Assembly: GCF_001317345.1 (NCBI RefSeq)
Contig: NZ_JXCG01000001.1
Coordinates: 1 to 64,000, forward strand
DNA from: Thermococcus sp. EP1
Lineage (GTDB): Archaea > Methanobacteriota_B > Thermococci > Thermococcales > Thermococcaceae
Direction: 5' to 3'
Length of the DNA: 64,000 bases
Both the position numbers and the translations under genes were made by a program. Each line of letters opens with the position of its first letter. Within the stretch, counting starts at the first letter, position 1. Shown piece after piece: positions 47,210 through 56,497 of this stretch. The notes under the pieces are model-generated. The model saw nothing but the letters and a program-made list of their open reading frames with translations, did no database searches and was not told the DNA's origin.

Positions 47210-47812
47210 ATGGAAATGTTTGAAGAAGGCAAAGTGTATGAACTTCTTTTAGTCACAAAATCCAATGTAACCCCAGTGGGTGTTGTTAAAAAAGGAAACA
47301 AGTTCCATTTTAAACTATTTGAAGGAAAAAGTGCCAAAGATATAAGAGAACACCCTTATGGCGTACTCCATATAACTTGGGATGTGGATATATTAGTAAG
47401 AACTGCTCTTAACTTACCCTGTGAATTAGAATGGGAGGATTCCAAAACAATTCCTTTAAAGAAAATAAAGAACTTGCCCAACATAGAAGGAAAAATAGAA
47501 TTCCAAGAAGACTTGATAAAAGACAGTCTTGGAGAAGCTCGAATCCTGAGATGTTCACTAATCCCTTCAAGAATCGAGGTGTTCCCAGTTTCCAATCCCC
47601 CTCTTAGTAGAGCAGATTTTTACCTTCTTGAGATGGCAATAAACCTAACTAGACTGTATGTGGCAACAAGAAAACTAAACGTGAAGGAAGCTCAAAATAT
47701 ATATTCAAAGATATGGGTTGAATATAGAACCTACAAACGACTTGGAGGCAAAAATAAACTTGCAGAAAAGATTATGGGGTTTGCTACGGCAGCTTTAAGA
47801 TGGAATCCTTGA
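47210..47812 (+). CDS. DUF447 family protein
   Basis: 200-residue protein with the DUF447 pattern (YELLLVTKSNVTPVGV near 8; PLSRADFYLLEMAINLTR near 131). Structures of the family show a flavin-reductase-like split barrel, but its reaction is unknown. ATG 47210 follows GGAGGTC; an earlier ATG 47159 lies within the ATPase gene. It is 28 bases after the ATPase gene and probably co-transcribed; a link to transport of a cofactor or metal is only suggested by position. Confidence 0.72.
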   Translation: MEMFEEGKVYELLLVTKSNVTPVGVVKKGNKFHFKLFEGKSAKDIREHPYGVLHITWDVDILVRTALNLPCELEWEDSKTIPLKKIKNLPNIEGKIEFQEDLIKDSLGEARILRCSLIPSRIEVFPVSNPPLSRADFYLLEMAINLTRLYVATRKLNVKEAQNIYSKIWVEYRTYKRLGGKNKLAEKIMGFATAALRWNP

Positions 47813-47868
47813 AGTATTTCAAACAACAATTTTTTAATGTTTGAGATCGCTATTATTTTGGTGGTGCT

Positions 47869-49923
47869 ATGAGAAGAATAGTTGCTTTTTTGTTAGTTCT
47901 TTTAACTCTGTCTTTAATTAATGTAAACCAAGTAAGTGCAGAAGCCCTCCCGGGAGACGTGTTGAAGTATCCAATGCCCGGAGCCCCTGTGGTGGCACTT
48001 CCAGGAGAGGTCGTGGAGATACAACCACAAGATGGAGTAGACATAACCTCTCTCTCAATAGTCTCTGTGTTGAATGGTCCATATGAGCTAGAGATCATTG
48101 AGAAAGGTGCTACATTAAAGGTAAAAGTTCCAGAGAACGTTGTTCCAGATGTGTATTTCCTTCAAATTAAATCAAACAAAGGAGAAGTAACAATTCCAGG
48201 TGCAGTTTGGATTCTCAAAGAGTATCCTAAAGTTCTTAGAATAGCACATGTTAGTGACACACACGTTACAAGTGGTACTAAGTTTGGTTATGTTTGTGGA
48301 GAATACTTCCAGAGAGACATGAAAAGAATCAAAGAACTATGCGATGGAGGTATAATAGTCCCGTTACACAGCTATGTTGCAACAGATAGTGCTTACACAT
48401 ACTGGGCCATGGATGATAGAGTTGATGTTACAATAAACACGGGTGATGTGGTAGATACTGCCGGAGATGGCAAAGGATACAAGTTACTGCTTGATATAAT
48501 CTCCCATGCAACCGCAGCCGGAAGGCCTACAATAATTGTCAAAGGAAATCATGATGATCCACCTAATTATTATCCCAGACTTATAGGGCCTACGGACTAC
48601 TACATTGTTATTGGAAAGTTTATCATCATAGCCCTCGACTCTCATGGAGATGAAGCTCATCCCTACATGAACCAGCTAGAATGGATGGAAAAAGTGCTTG
48701 AAGACCATCCCGATAAAATCCCAATAGTAATTGTCCACCACCCATATTGGTATTCTGCCCCACAAGGATGGATCGGGGGTAGAATTGAGGGTGTTTCAGC
48801 ATTCGATGACGAAGATTGGCAAGAAATGATACAATATGGTAGCTATTATTGGTTTGGAAGAAATCAAGAGTATCTTGACATAGCAAGGCGTTTCCTCCAA
48901 GATGTCGAGAAGTACAACATTAAACTTATTATGAGTGGCCATATTCACCATGACAAACTTCACATTTACGTGGACAAGAACGGTAATGAGCACTGGTTTG
49001 TAACGTCAACAACTACAGGAGCCCCAGATAAAGAAACCAACCCACCTAGGCCTGACAGGAGCCCAACATGGTATGGATCAAAAATCATAGAGATAGATGA
49101 AAATGGAAACGTTAGACTTCCTGAAATTGAAGAAATGTTTGGAAATCTCTTCAACGACTTTATCTCATTACCCGTTCCACAAGAGTTTATTACATTCAAA
49201 TGGACATCAGAGTTTGGAAGCGCTGTAAAATTCGTGAACTTACTAGGAGAAGAAAGTGGAAAATTTGCCATTGAAATCCCAGATGGAGCCCAAGTTGACA
49301 CAAGTGTAACAAACGTCACATACAAGCTTCTTGGAGAGAGAAAAATAGGAGATAAAACATATGAACTCTTTGAAATCACTGTACCCAAAGGAATATCCCA
49401 ACTCGTTATAAGCAAAGGAAAAGACACAGAGAAGCCCCAAATAGATATCCCATACCTTACTCCGTCCAAACCCACAAAAGGAAAACCATTTAAAGTTTAT
49501 ATCAGCGTAAAAGACAACTTAGGAGTCAAGGATATTTATGTAGAAATTGAAGCAAATGGGGTTGTTACGAAATATCCAGCAGTTCAAACCAGTGGAGGAC
49601 AAGCAGAGTACTTTATGGCTGAGATTCCAGGAATTGATGCAGATGGATATATAATAAGGGCTGTAGCAATAGACTTCTACGGGAACAAGGCCACCATAGA
49701 AAAAATCATGGGAGAAATAGAGACAAGTACAACTTCAACTCCCACTCAAACTACACCCTCCGAAACAACCACGTCCTCATCAACCACGCCAACAACTAGT
49801 TCTCCAACAGAAACTACTTCTTCATCATCTCCCACAACGACAGAAGCGGGTGGGGTATGTGGCCCTGCAGCAATTGTAGGTCTCGCCCTATTGCCATTAC
49901 TTGCTGCTAAAAGGAAAAAATGA
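47869..49923 (+). CDS. CGP-CTERM-anchored extracellular calcineurin-like phosphoesterase
   Basis: 684-residue exported enzyme. Signal peptide (about residues 1-24), N-terminal beta domain, then a complete metallophosphoesterase domain: HVSDTH near 127, NTGDVVD near 193, GNHDD near 228, VHHPYW near 290 and SGHIHHD near 357. A C-terminal Ig-like domain (about 525-610) precedes a Ser/Thr-rich stalk and the CGP-CTERM signal GGVCGPAAIVGL...KRKK. All metal ligands are present, in contrast to the small homologue at 24385-24975. GGTGGTG precedes ATG 47869. It could release phosphate or a nucleoside near the ABC importer encoded upstream. Confidence 0.88.
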   Translation: MRRIVAFLLVLLTLSLINVNQVSAEALPGDVLKYPMPGAPVVALPGEVVEIQPQDGVDITSLSIVSVLNGPYELEIIEKGATLKVKVPENVVPDVYFLQIKSNKGEVTIPGAVWILKEYPKVLRIAHVSDTHVTSGTKFGYVCGEYFQRDMKRIKELCDGGIIVPLHSYVATDSAYTYWAMDDRVDVTINTGDVVDTAGDGKGYKLLLDIISHATAAGRPTIIVKGNHDDPPNYYPRLIGPTDYYIVIGKFIIIALDSHGDEAHPYMNQLEWMEKVLEDHPDKIPIVIVHHPYWYSAPQGWIGGRIEGVSAFDDEDWQEMIQYGSYYWFGRNQEYLDIARRFLQDVEKYNIKLIMSGHIHHDKLHIYVDKNGNEHWFVTSTTTGAPDKETNPPRPDRSPTWYGSKIIEIDENGNVRLPEIEEMFGNLFNDFISLPVPQEFITFKWTSEFGSAVKFVNLLGEESGKFAIEIPDGAQVDTSVTNVTYKLLGERKIGDKTYELFEITVPKGISQLVISKGKDTEKPQIDIPYLTPSKPTKGKPFKVYISVKDNLGVKDIYVEIEANGVVTKYPAVQTSGGQAEYFMAEIPGIDADGYIIRAVAIDFYGNKATIEKIMGEIETSTTSTPTQTTPSETTTSSSTTPTTSSPTETTSSSSPTTTEAGGVCGPAAIVGLALLPLLAAKRKK

Positions 49924-49924
49924 T

Positions 49925-49955
49925 ATTTCCTTTTTTAATTCTTCTTTTTCTCATA
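49925..49955 (+). terminator. T-rich terminator after the phosphoesterase gene
   Basis: TTTCCTTTTTTAATTC followed by TTCTTTTTC, on the coding strand, immediately after the stop codon. Confidence 0.45.
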
Positions 49956-50004
49956 TAGAAGAGTTTTTAAACCTACCCATCCTCCCCTCTCTAGGTGATG
50001 CCCT

Positions 50005-50616
50005 TTGAAATTTAAAGGGAAAGCTTTTGGAAATCTAGTTAGAATCGAATTTGATATACTAAACCTCAGCGAGCTTAGGATTGAGGATTTGAAGGATTTT
50101 GACATAGAGAGTTTAAAAATCGAGCTTAGACCAACCTCTTCTGGCATAAAGCTTATTGGAATATGGGAAGGCGAGATTGAAAACGCTGGTGAGGGGATGA
50201 AAAAAGCCCTAGAAGAGAGCTATAAGTTGAGAGACCGCTTGTTGAATAGGATGAAAGCAAAAATTGAGAGAATGAGAAGTGTTATGAAGAAACTTGGATT
50301 TAATGAAGAGGTCTTAGGATACGGAAATATGATAAAGTTCACAAAAAAAGTTGGAGGTTATGAAATAGCAGTTATGGCATCCTCGAAGGACGACGTTATT
50401 AGAGTGGAAGTCTATGGAAACGACAAAAAGGTCATTGGACCTGAAATAGAAAACTTCTTTGAAGATGTAGACATTGAAGAGCTCGAAGTCTATGGACTAG
50501 ATGAAGAAGGACAAGAAGAAAGGCTTGTAATAAATTTGGAGTTACCAGAGGAAGATGTACCAGAAACAAAAATAGTAGAAGCTATAAAACTCATCGAAAG
50601 CCTCTTAATGACCTAA
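50005..50616 (+). CDS. Hypothetical protein
   Basis: 203-residue soluble, strongly charged protein that I do not recognise. It has alternating strands and a basic helix (LLNRMKAKIERMRSVMKKLGF near 79-99, quoted in part by its key Arg/Lys residues) and an acidic C-terminal third. The start is TTG 50005 with AGGTGATG before it; no in-frame ATG lies nearby. Its end adjoins the convergent Mrr-like gene (stop codons abut). No membrane segment. Confidence 0.62.
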   Translation: MKFKGKAFGNLVRIEFDILNLSELRIEDLKDFDIESLKIELRPTSSGIKLIGIWEGEIENAGEGMKKALEESYKLRDRLLNRMKAKIERMRSVMKKLGFNEEVLGYGNMIKFTKKVGGYEIAVMASSKDDVIRVEVYGNDKKVIGPEIENFFEDVDIEELEVYGLDEEGQEERLVINLELPEEDVPETKIVEAIKLIESLLMT

Positions 50617-52767
50617 TCACTTGTACTTTGCATCCAGCTGGAGTTTCTTTATTTTTGCCTTCAACCCTTTCCTTGGTACCATGTCCTCTTTTAAGATTTT
50701 ACCCGTACGAAGATCAATTTTTGCATAATAAAACCCATTATCTCCAGAAAGCTTTATAATTGCATCCCCTCTTTCTTTGTGAACTATTATTGTTTCTGTT
50801 TTCAGATTTTTCTCAGCAAACTTCTCTGAAACATGAGCCTGATAAGTTTCTTCAATTATAAATTCTGTTAGGAAAATATCACTCTTTAAGACTCTCCCTG
50901 AAACTCGTTCTATGAGAATCTCTCCCACCCGTTCTTTACCCGCAAATTTGACCTTCCAGTTTTCATCAAGCTCTAACTCTTTAATATCTGCAGTAATTCC
51001 TTTTTCCTCTAAGAACTCCTCCGCTATTTTCTTCACAACGTCTTCTTTCAAGTATTTATCGACTTCTGTTAGTAGTTTCCCATCTTTACTAAGAGAGAGT
51101 TTTAACAGAAGTTTGTCATTTTCGAGTTCTATCCTATAGCTATCTTTTAATTCTTCTATTTTCTTTATTCGCCAGTCAGGGTACTTTTTCAAGATTATTT
51201 TTTCAGCTTTTTCAGGAGTAATTTCCACAAAGTAATCCATTATATCTCCTGTCTTTCCATCAACCTTTACCAAAACTTTTCCATCCTCACTTTTAAGGAG
51301 TAGTTCTAGGTTCTTATGATCATGAACCTTAAAATCACTAAGTTCTAGGTTTTTTATATCAAAATTGGCTTCAATAAGATCTTTCGCTATTTTCGCAAGA
51401 TTATACGGATGGACAAGCTTTTCTTTGATCACATAATCTCCCGTTTCCAAGTTAAATTCCAAAACCACAATACCTTCAGGTGCTAGTACATCAATAATTG
51501 CTTTATCCTCTTTTTCAGTAAAGGAAATAACTTTTCCTCCTGGATATTTCTTTGAAACTTCAGAGAGAATTGCATCTCTCTTTATCTTCGATTTTCTCTT
51601 TAAAACCCTCCCACTATATATATGAACAGCTGCACCAAAAAGGAACCTGCTAACTTGACCATTTATTATAGCCACATTCTCTTTTGGTTCAAATGAAATC
51701 TCCCTAAGTTCTTCCCCAAGTAAATTCATGCACTCCTCCTTAGCAATTTCAATTAACTTCTCCTTTGGAAGAGGTTCTATTTTAACTCTGGCCTCTTTGC
51801 TTTTGAGATCAACCTCCCCCTTTGCGGAATTTATTCCAACTTGCAATTCTAGTAATACTCTTTTAGGAATATACACTTTCTTCCGAGAATGCAAGATAAT
51901 ACTACTTTGAGAGACTTTCAGATCCTCTGCAAGTCTGGACTTAACTAGTAAAACCGCCTCATTTGGAGTTAATGGCTCAATGATCCTTATCTCTGTTGCC
52001 TTAATAGCAGATCCACTCTCTAAAAGGGCCTTAGACACTTTTTTATCTAATTCCTCATCCTTGCTCACAAAGGGCAATATTTCCTCCTTAGAAAATATCA
52101 CAGCCTTATCTTTTGTATCTTCCACCAGAGCTGACCAAGAGAAGATATAAGCCGTTGAAGCTTCTAAAATCAAGGTTTTTAGAATGATGTCTTCCTTCTT
52201 TATTTTATACTTTTTCTCGAGTAATGAGGATATTTGCTCAAAAACTTTATCTGGAGAGAAAGAGTACAAAAGTGGAGTATCTAGTCGTATTACCTTTAGA
52301 ACACCTTTTCGCTTCTCTTCCAATTTTTCCTCTTCTTTTTTTCTCTTGATTTTTTCGAGTAAGTCTTCACTCACTGGCACTTCTTTGTCGTTTAAATCTT
52401 CAACAAGCTTTTCGCCATCCCATATAATTATCCTTCCTTTGTACTCCTTTCCAACTAAGAGTTTAGCATCTTTAGTATACCCATTTATTGAGACGAAAAT
52501 CCCCTTATCTGCCTTTGCTCTCCCTATGGCTTCATTAAAGTGCTCAATATCTTGAGAAGATGTTAGAGCTCCTGATTTTACTTTTATTACATATTTTTCA
52601 AATCCCGCGATAGGATCGTCCCTAAGAGCGAGAATATCTATTCCCCACTCTTCTGGGCTATCCACCATCTCTACATTCCTAAACCCCATCAATTCGAGCA
52701 GATTTACCAGAGTTTTGATAAGCGTTTCCCGAGAGGCCTCTTGTAAGATCTCTAAATTCCACTTCAT
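50617..52767 (-). CDS. Mrr-like restriction-endonuclease-fold protein with PepSY-like repeats
   Basis: 716-residue protein. The N-terminal 125 residues follow the Mrr pattern: LLELMGF near 23, WGIDILAL near 43 with the catalytic-type Asp, and YVIKVKSG near 59, where the usual Gln/Glu of QVK/EVK is Lys. A charged linker follows (about 128-155). The rest contains at least five segments ending in a (S/T)G(D/R/K)-type turn: YSGRVLK, ETGDYV, KTGDIM, VSGRVLK and RTGKILK, each after a strand, resembling PepSY repeats. No signal peptide or membrane segment. Its role, whether in DNA cleavage, regulation or protease inhibition, is unknown. Starts at ATG 52767. Confidence 0.72.
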   Translation of the reverse strand: MKWNLEILQEASRETLIKTLVNLLELMGFRNVEMVDSPEEWGIDILALRDDPIAGFEKYVIKVKSGALTSSQDIEHFNEAIGRAKADKGIFVSINGYTKDAKLLVGKEYKGRIIIWDGEKLVEDLNDKEVPVSEDLLEKIKRKKEEEKLEEKRKGVLKVIRLDTPLLYSFSPDKVFEQISSLLEKKYKIKKEDIILKTLILEASTAYIFSWSALVEDTKDKAVIFSKEEILPFVSKDEELDKKVSKALLESGSAIKATEIRIIEPLTPNEAVLLVKSRLAEDLKVSQSSIILHSRKKVYIPKRVLLELQVGINSAKGEVDLKSKEARVKIEPLPKEKLIEIAKEECMNLLGEELREISFEPKENVAIINGQVSRFLFGAAVHIYSGRVLKRKSKIKRDAILSEVSKKYPGGKVISFTEKEDKAIIDVLAPEGIVVLEFNLETGDYVIKEKLVHPYNLAKIAKDLIEANFDIKNLELSDFKVHDHKNLELLLKSEDGKVLVKVDGKTGDIMDYFVEITPEKAEKIILKKYPDWRIKKIEELKDSYRIELENDKLLLKLSLSKDGKLLTEVDKYLKEDVVKKIAEEFLEEKGITADIKELELDENWKVKFAGKERVGEILIERVSGRVLKSDIFLTEFIIEETYQAHVSEKFAEKNLKTETIIVHKERGDAIIKLSGDNGFYYAKIDLRTGKILKEDMVPRKGLKAKIKKLQLDAKYK

Positions 52768-52903
52768 AATATCACATCCAATTAACTCGCATACCTAAAA
52801 TAATAGAGTAATTATAATATAAATCCCTTTTGCCATTTTCCAACCTCTCATGTTTTCATCTAAAATTAAAGAACCAAATACCTCATACATCACCACTATA
52901 AGT

Positions 52904-52912
52904 GTTTAAAAT
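52904..52912 (+). promoter_or_regulatory. TATA box of pgk
   Basis: GTTTAAAATAAC lies about 45-52 bases upstream of ATG 52956. The nearby ATCAC/GTG pair does not have the spacing of the glycolytic motif. Confidence 0.45.
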
Positions 52913-52955
52913 AACCTTTTTAACTCCCCAAAATTTACAAGAATCAGGTGAGAGC

Positions 52956-54197
52956 ATGTTTAGACTACCAGAGTTCAATTACCACAATAAGGTCGTTTTT
53001 CTCAGGGCAGATCTCAACTCACCTGTAAAAGATGGAAAAATTATTAGTGACGCGAGATTTAGGGCTGTGCTACCCACTATACGCTACCTCTTAGAGCATA
53101 AAGCAAAAATAGTAATAGGAACACATCAAAGCAAGCCTTATGAAGATGATTATTTGACCACAGAAGAGCATGCTGAAATTTTGAGTTCTCTTTTAGGGGT
53201 GGATGTGGGATATGTGGAAGACATTTTCGGAAAATGTGCGAGAAATGCTATAAACTCTCTAAAGCCAAGTGGGATTTTAATGCTTGAGAATCTCAGATTT
53301 GCAGCGGAGGAGACCAAACAACGACCATTAGAAGAATGTGAAAAGACGTATTTTGTTAAAAAATTATCTCCCTTAGTTGACTATGTTGTAACTGAAGCAT
53401 TTGCTGCTGCTCATCGATCTCAACCTTCGCTAGTTGGTTTTGCAAAGATAAAACCTATGATACCTGGTTTTTTAATGGAGAAAGAGATAAAAGCCCTAAC
53501 AAAAGCCTACGAAAGCGAAGAAGTGCCTAAAGTGTACGTACTTGGTGGAGCTAAAGTTGAAGATTCATTAAATGTTGCAGAAAATGCTTTAAAAAATGGA
53601 AAGGCAGACTTGATTTTAACTGGAGGTTTGGTGGGACACATCTTCACCCTCGCTAAAGGCTTTGACCTGGGAGATGCAAACATAAGTCTCTTGGAGCGGA
53701 AAGGACTAATAAACCTCGTAGATCGAGCTGAAAAAATTTTAAATGAGTTTTATCCCTACATCCGAACTCCTGTAGATTTTGCAGTAGAATACAAAGGAGA
53801 GAGAGTTGAGATAGATCTTTTAAGTGACAAGAAATGGGTATTCGATGAAAGACCCATTATGGATATTGGAAGCAGAACAATAGAAAAATACAGTGAAATC
53901 TTAAGAGAAGCCGCCATAATAGTAGCTAATGGTCCAATGGGAGTATTTGAGATTGAGGAATTTGCCAAAGGCACTATTGAGGTCTTTAAAGCAATAGGAA
54001 AAAGCAACGCATTTTCTATAGTGGGCGGTGGGCACAGTATAGCCAGTATATATCAATATAATATAAAAGGAATTTCTCACATAAGCACAGGTGGGGGAGC
54101 AATGCTGACGTTCTTTGCGGGAAAGACTCTCCCGGTTTTAGAAGCTCTTAGAATAAGTTATGAGAAATTTAAAAATAAAAAAGATTTCAATCAATAG
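52956..54197 (+). CDS. pgk: Phosphoglycerate kinase
   Basis: Interconverts 1,3-bisphosphoglycerate and 3-phosphoglycerate with ADP/ATP. In Thermococcales, glycolytic flux bypasses it through GAPOR, so it mainly serves gluconeogenesis. The 413-residue protein has RADLNSP near 19, the basic-patch THQS near 57 and HRSQPSLVGFA near 153, LGGAKVEDS near 190, and the nucleotide-site NGPMGVFE near 328 and GGGHS near 356. ATG 52956 follows AGGTGAG. The last 11 bases overlap the end of the convergent ABC-2 permease gene. Confidence 0.95.
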   Translation: MFRLPEFNYHNKVVFLRADLNSPVKDGKIISDARFRAVLPTIRYLLEHKAKIVIGTHQSKPYEDDYLTTEEHAEILSSLLGVDVGYVEDIFGKCARNAINSLKPSGILMLENLRFAAEETKQRPLEECEKTYFVKKLSPLVDYVVTEAFAAAHRSQPSLVGFAKIKPMIPGFLMEKEIKALTKAYESEEVPKVYVLGGAKVEDSLNVAENALKNGKADLILTGGLVGHIFTLAKGFDLGDANISLLERKGLINLVDRAEKILNEFYPYIRTPVDFAVEYKGERVEIDLLSDKKWVFDERPIMDIGSRTIEKYSEILREAAIIVANGPMGVFEIEEFAKGTIEVFKAIGKSNAFSIVGGGHSIASIYQYNIKGISHISTGGGAMLTFFAGKTLPVLEALRISYEKFKNKKDFNQ

Positions 54198-54957
54198 TCG
54201 CCTTTTCAAACTCTAACATTGCGAAACTGAGGAATACCAACGCAAGTAATCCCAAAACTATCCAATCAGTCGTTATAGAGAATCTCGTGACATTAGATCC
54301 TACCAGATAATAGCGGGCCCCATCAACCGCATAAGTTAGTGGATTTATATATGCCAAAGCTTTCATCCAGCCAGGCATAGTCTCTATGGGGTATATTGCA
54401 CCACTAAGGAAAGTGAGTGGCATCATGAGAACCATCATTATCATCTGAAATCCTTCCAGACTCTCCATTTTAAGCGCTAGGGTTGTTCCAAAGCCCGAGA
54501 ATGCTATTGCTAAAAGGAATCCCATCACAAGAGCAGGCAAAACCCCAGAAAGTTTAAGATTTTCTGCTAAAAGAAACGTTAAGAGTAGTATTATGAGGCC
54601 CTGAACTGTCGTAAGGAGAGAATCTCCAGTTAGTCTCCCAACAATAGCCTCCTTTCTTGATGCTGGTGCTACCAAAATTTCCTTAAGAAAGCCAAACTGC
54701 TTATCCCATATAACACTAACCCCACTTACAAAACTCTGATTAAATATAGTCATGGCAAATATACCTGGAGCCAGGAAAGTTAAGTAATCCACACCCCCAA
54801 ATATCGTCCTAGCCATAGGATTGTCGAAAACCTTGCTCCAACCAAGACCGAAGAAAATCAACCATATAAGAGGGTTGATTATCATCCCCATAACTCTGGA
54901 TCTCGCTCTAAAGAAACGCTTCGCCTGCCTGTAAATCATAGTAGTGAACGCTCTCAT
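54187..54957 (-). CDS. ABC-2 type transporter permease
   Basis: 256-residue membrane protein with six predicted membrane segments and the ABC-2 signature region (LTFLSGAIYPIETMPGWM near 183, followed by NPLTYAVDGAR near 205). Together with the upstream ATPase it forms a DrrAB-type exporter, commonly of drugs or lipids. The start ATG 54957 follows AGGAGGTGAT located at the end of the ATPase gene. Confidence 0.9.
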   Translation of the reverse strand: MRAFTTMIYRQAKRFFRARSRVMGMIINPLIWLIFFGLGWSKVFDNPMARTIFGGVDYLTFLAPGIFAMTIFNQSFVSGVSVIWDKQFGFLKEILVAPASRKEAIVGRLTGDSLLTTVQGLIILLLTFLLAENLKLSGVLPALVMGFLLAIAFSGFGTTLALKMESLEGFQMIMMVLMMPLTFLSGAIYPIETMPGWMKALAYINPLTYAVDGARYYLVGSNVTRFSITTDWIVLGLLALVFLSFAMLEFEKATID

Positions 54958-54961
54958 TTTA

Positions 54962-55942
54962 TCACCTCCTCAGTCTCATACGAGCTATCATTTTGAGTGT
55001 ACTTTCCCCACGTTCCTCCCTTATCTCTCTCCCTGTCAAGTGCAAGAAAACATCATTGAGTGTAGGCCTGTGATAAGTAACCTCTAATATTTTGACTCCT
55101 TCTTTTTGAGCAAGGAGAAAGAGTTTTGGAAGGGCTTCTGCAGCATTTTCAACCTCTAAATGGACTCTATTATCACTAAGGAGCTTGCAACCTTTAATGA
55201 AATCAGATTTGAGACACTTGAGTCTTTCTGGAGCCTCAAGTTTGAGAGATATTACATCATTGCCCACCAGCTTCTTCAGCCCTTCCGCTGTTCCCTCCGC
55301 AATTATTTTTCCATGATCAATTATCGCGATTCTATCAGCAAGTTGCTCGGCCTCATCCATATAATGTGTTGTCAAGAAAATAGTCATGTTATGCTCTTCT
55401 TTCATTGCTTTAATGTACCCCCATATATGAGTCCTCGTCTGAGGGTCAAGGCCTATTGTAGGTTCATCCAAGAAGAGAATTTCGGGTTCATGAAGAAGTG
55501 AACGTGCTATTTCAAGTCTTCTCTGCATACCACCACTAAATGTCTTTACAGGTTTATCCCTGAAATCCCAAAGCTCTACAAATCTTAGAAGCCTTTCTAT
55601 TTTTTCTTTTAGTTCATTTCCATCCAGCCCATAAATTCTTCCATGAATGTACATGTTCTCATATGCCGTCAGCTCCCTATCCAAGCTAGGATCCTGAAAA
55701 ACTATTCCTATCTTTTTTCTTACTTCTATTGGTTCCTTAACGACATCATGACCAGCCACAATAGCTTTTCCTGAAGTTAACCTAAGAAGTGTCGTAAGCA
55801 CATGAACAGTAGTGGTTTTACCTGCTCCATTAGGGCCTAAAAATGCAAATATCTCTCCTCTCTTTACTTTAAAAGAGATCCCTCTAACGGCCTCAAAATT
55901 ACCATACCTTTTAACTAAGTTTTCAACTTCAATTGCATACAT
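54962..55942 (-). CDS. ABC transporter ATPase (DrrA/daunorubicin-resistance type)
   Basis: 326-residue ATPase. Walker A GPNGAGKTT near residue 38, signature FSGGMQRR near 139, Walker B LFLDEPTIGLD near 158, switch TTHYMDEA near 193, and the DrrA-type C-terminal domain to about 310. It sits between the PadR regulator (1-base gap) and its permease (4-base gap) in one operon. The C-terminal RMRLRR is unusual but short. Confidence 0.92.
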   Translation of the reverse strand: MYAIEVENLVKRYGNFEAVRGISFKVKRGEIFAFLGPNGAGKTTTVHVLTTLLRLTSGKAIVAGHDVVKEPIEVRKKIGIVFQDPSLDRELTAYENMYIHGRIYGLDGNELKEKIERLLRFVELWDFRDKPVKTFSGGMQRRLEIARSLLHEPEILFLDEPTIGLDPQTRTHIWGYIKAMKEEHNMTIFLTTHYMDEAEQLADRIAIIDHGKIIAEGTAEGLKKLVGNDVISLKLEAPERLKCLKSDFIKGCKLLSDNRVHLEVENAAEALPKLFLLAQKEGVKILEVTYHRPTLNDVFLHLTGREIREERGESTLKMIARMRLRR

Positions 55943-55943
55943 G

Positions 55944-56399
55944 CTATTTCCCCCCCAAAATTATTAACCTAATTCTTCTCGTGAACTCCATGATCTCGTT
56001 TGAAAGTGCCATTTTTTGCTCTCTGGTGAGCGATGGGAGAACCCTTAGAACTTCTTTAATTACCTCTTTGAGTTCATTTCCTCCAAGACTTCTAAATTCC
56101 TTAAAGGATTCTATCATCCTGATAACTTCAAAGAGTTCATCTTTATGCTCATCGAGATATTCTATTCCTTTATCTGTTATTTGATAGAGTTTCTTCTCTC
56201 TTTTACCTTCCCCAGCCGCTTCAATCAGGCCATTCCTTTTTAAACTTGATAAAATAGGATATATAGCCCCCGCACTTGGACTTGGGATCCCATATCTATT
56301 TTCAAGCTCGGACATTATCCCATATCCATGTTGTGGCTTTTCCTTTAGCAGATAAAGGATAAGGAGCTTAAGATGACCTTTATATTTTGGTCTTTCCAT
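55944..56399 (-). CDS. PadR-family transcriptional regulator
   Basis: 151-residue winged helix regulator. HLKLLILYLLKEKPQHGYGIM near 9-29 and PSAGAIYPILSSLKRNGLI near 43-61 are PadR features (motifs quoted here by position; key residues are HGYGI and AIYPIL). The C-terminal half is helical for dimerisation. PadR proteins repress efflux genes and release upon ligand binding; this one leads the ABC exporter operon. ATG 56399 is preferred to the frame start at 56420, which lies in the palindromic operator. Confidence 0.9.
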   Translation of the reverse strand: MERPKYKGHLKLLILYLLKEKPQHGYGIMSELENRYGIPSPSAGAIYPILSSLKRNGLIEAAGEGKREKKLYQITDKGIEYLDEHKDELFEVIRMIESFKEFRSLGGNELKEVIKEVLRVLPSLTREQKMALSNEIMEFTRRIRLIILGGK

Positions 56400-56410
56400 A
56401 TGCCTCACCA

Positions 56411-56430
56411 GATATATCAAAAGATATATC
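56411..56430. promoter_or_regulatory. Palindromic GATATATC repeat, candidate PadR operator
   Basis: GATATATCaaaaGATATATC consists of two copies of a perfect 8-base palindrome 12 bases apart; the whole is palindromic except its centre. It lies directly upstream of the PadR start and includes the leftward TATA-like element, so a bound dimer would block transcription. Confidence 0.62.
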
Positions 56431-56497
56431 GATTATAAAGTTTGTGGTTCAAAACCCTTATTATAATTTAGTGAGAATATTGAGTGGGTGGAAATTC

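Noticed and set aside
48966-49475. 169-codon frame opposite the CGP-CTERM phosphoesterase
   Set aside because: It is a shadow of the coding strand; the phosphoesterase motifs fix the true frame.
52889-52905. Possible glycolytic motif before pgk (CATCAC...AAGTG)
   Set aside because: Spacing between the half-sites is 8 rather than 5 and the right half ends in GTGTTT instead of GTGATA.
56387-56497. Longer N-terminus of the CDC48-N-like protein
   Set aside because: It would begin inside padR and cross the operator; ATG 56498 has its own ribosome binding site.
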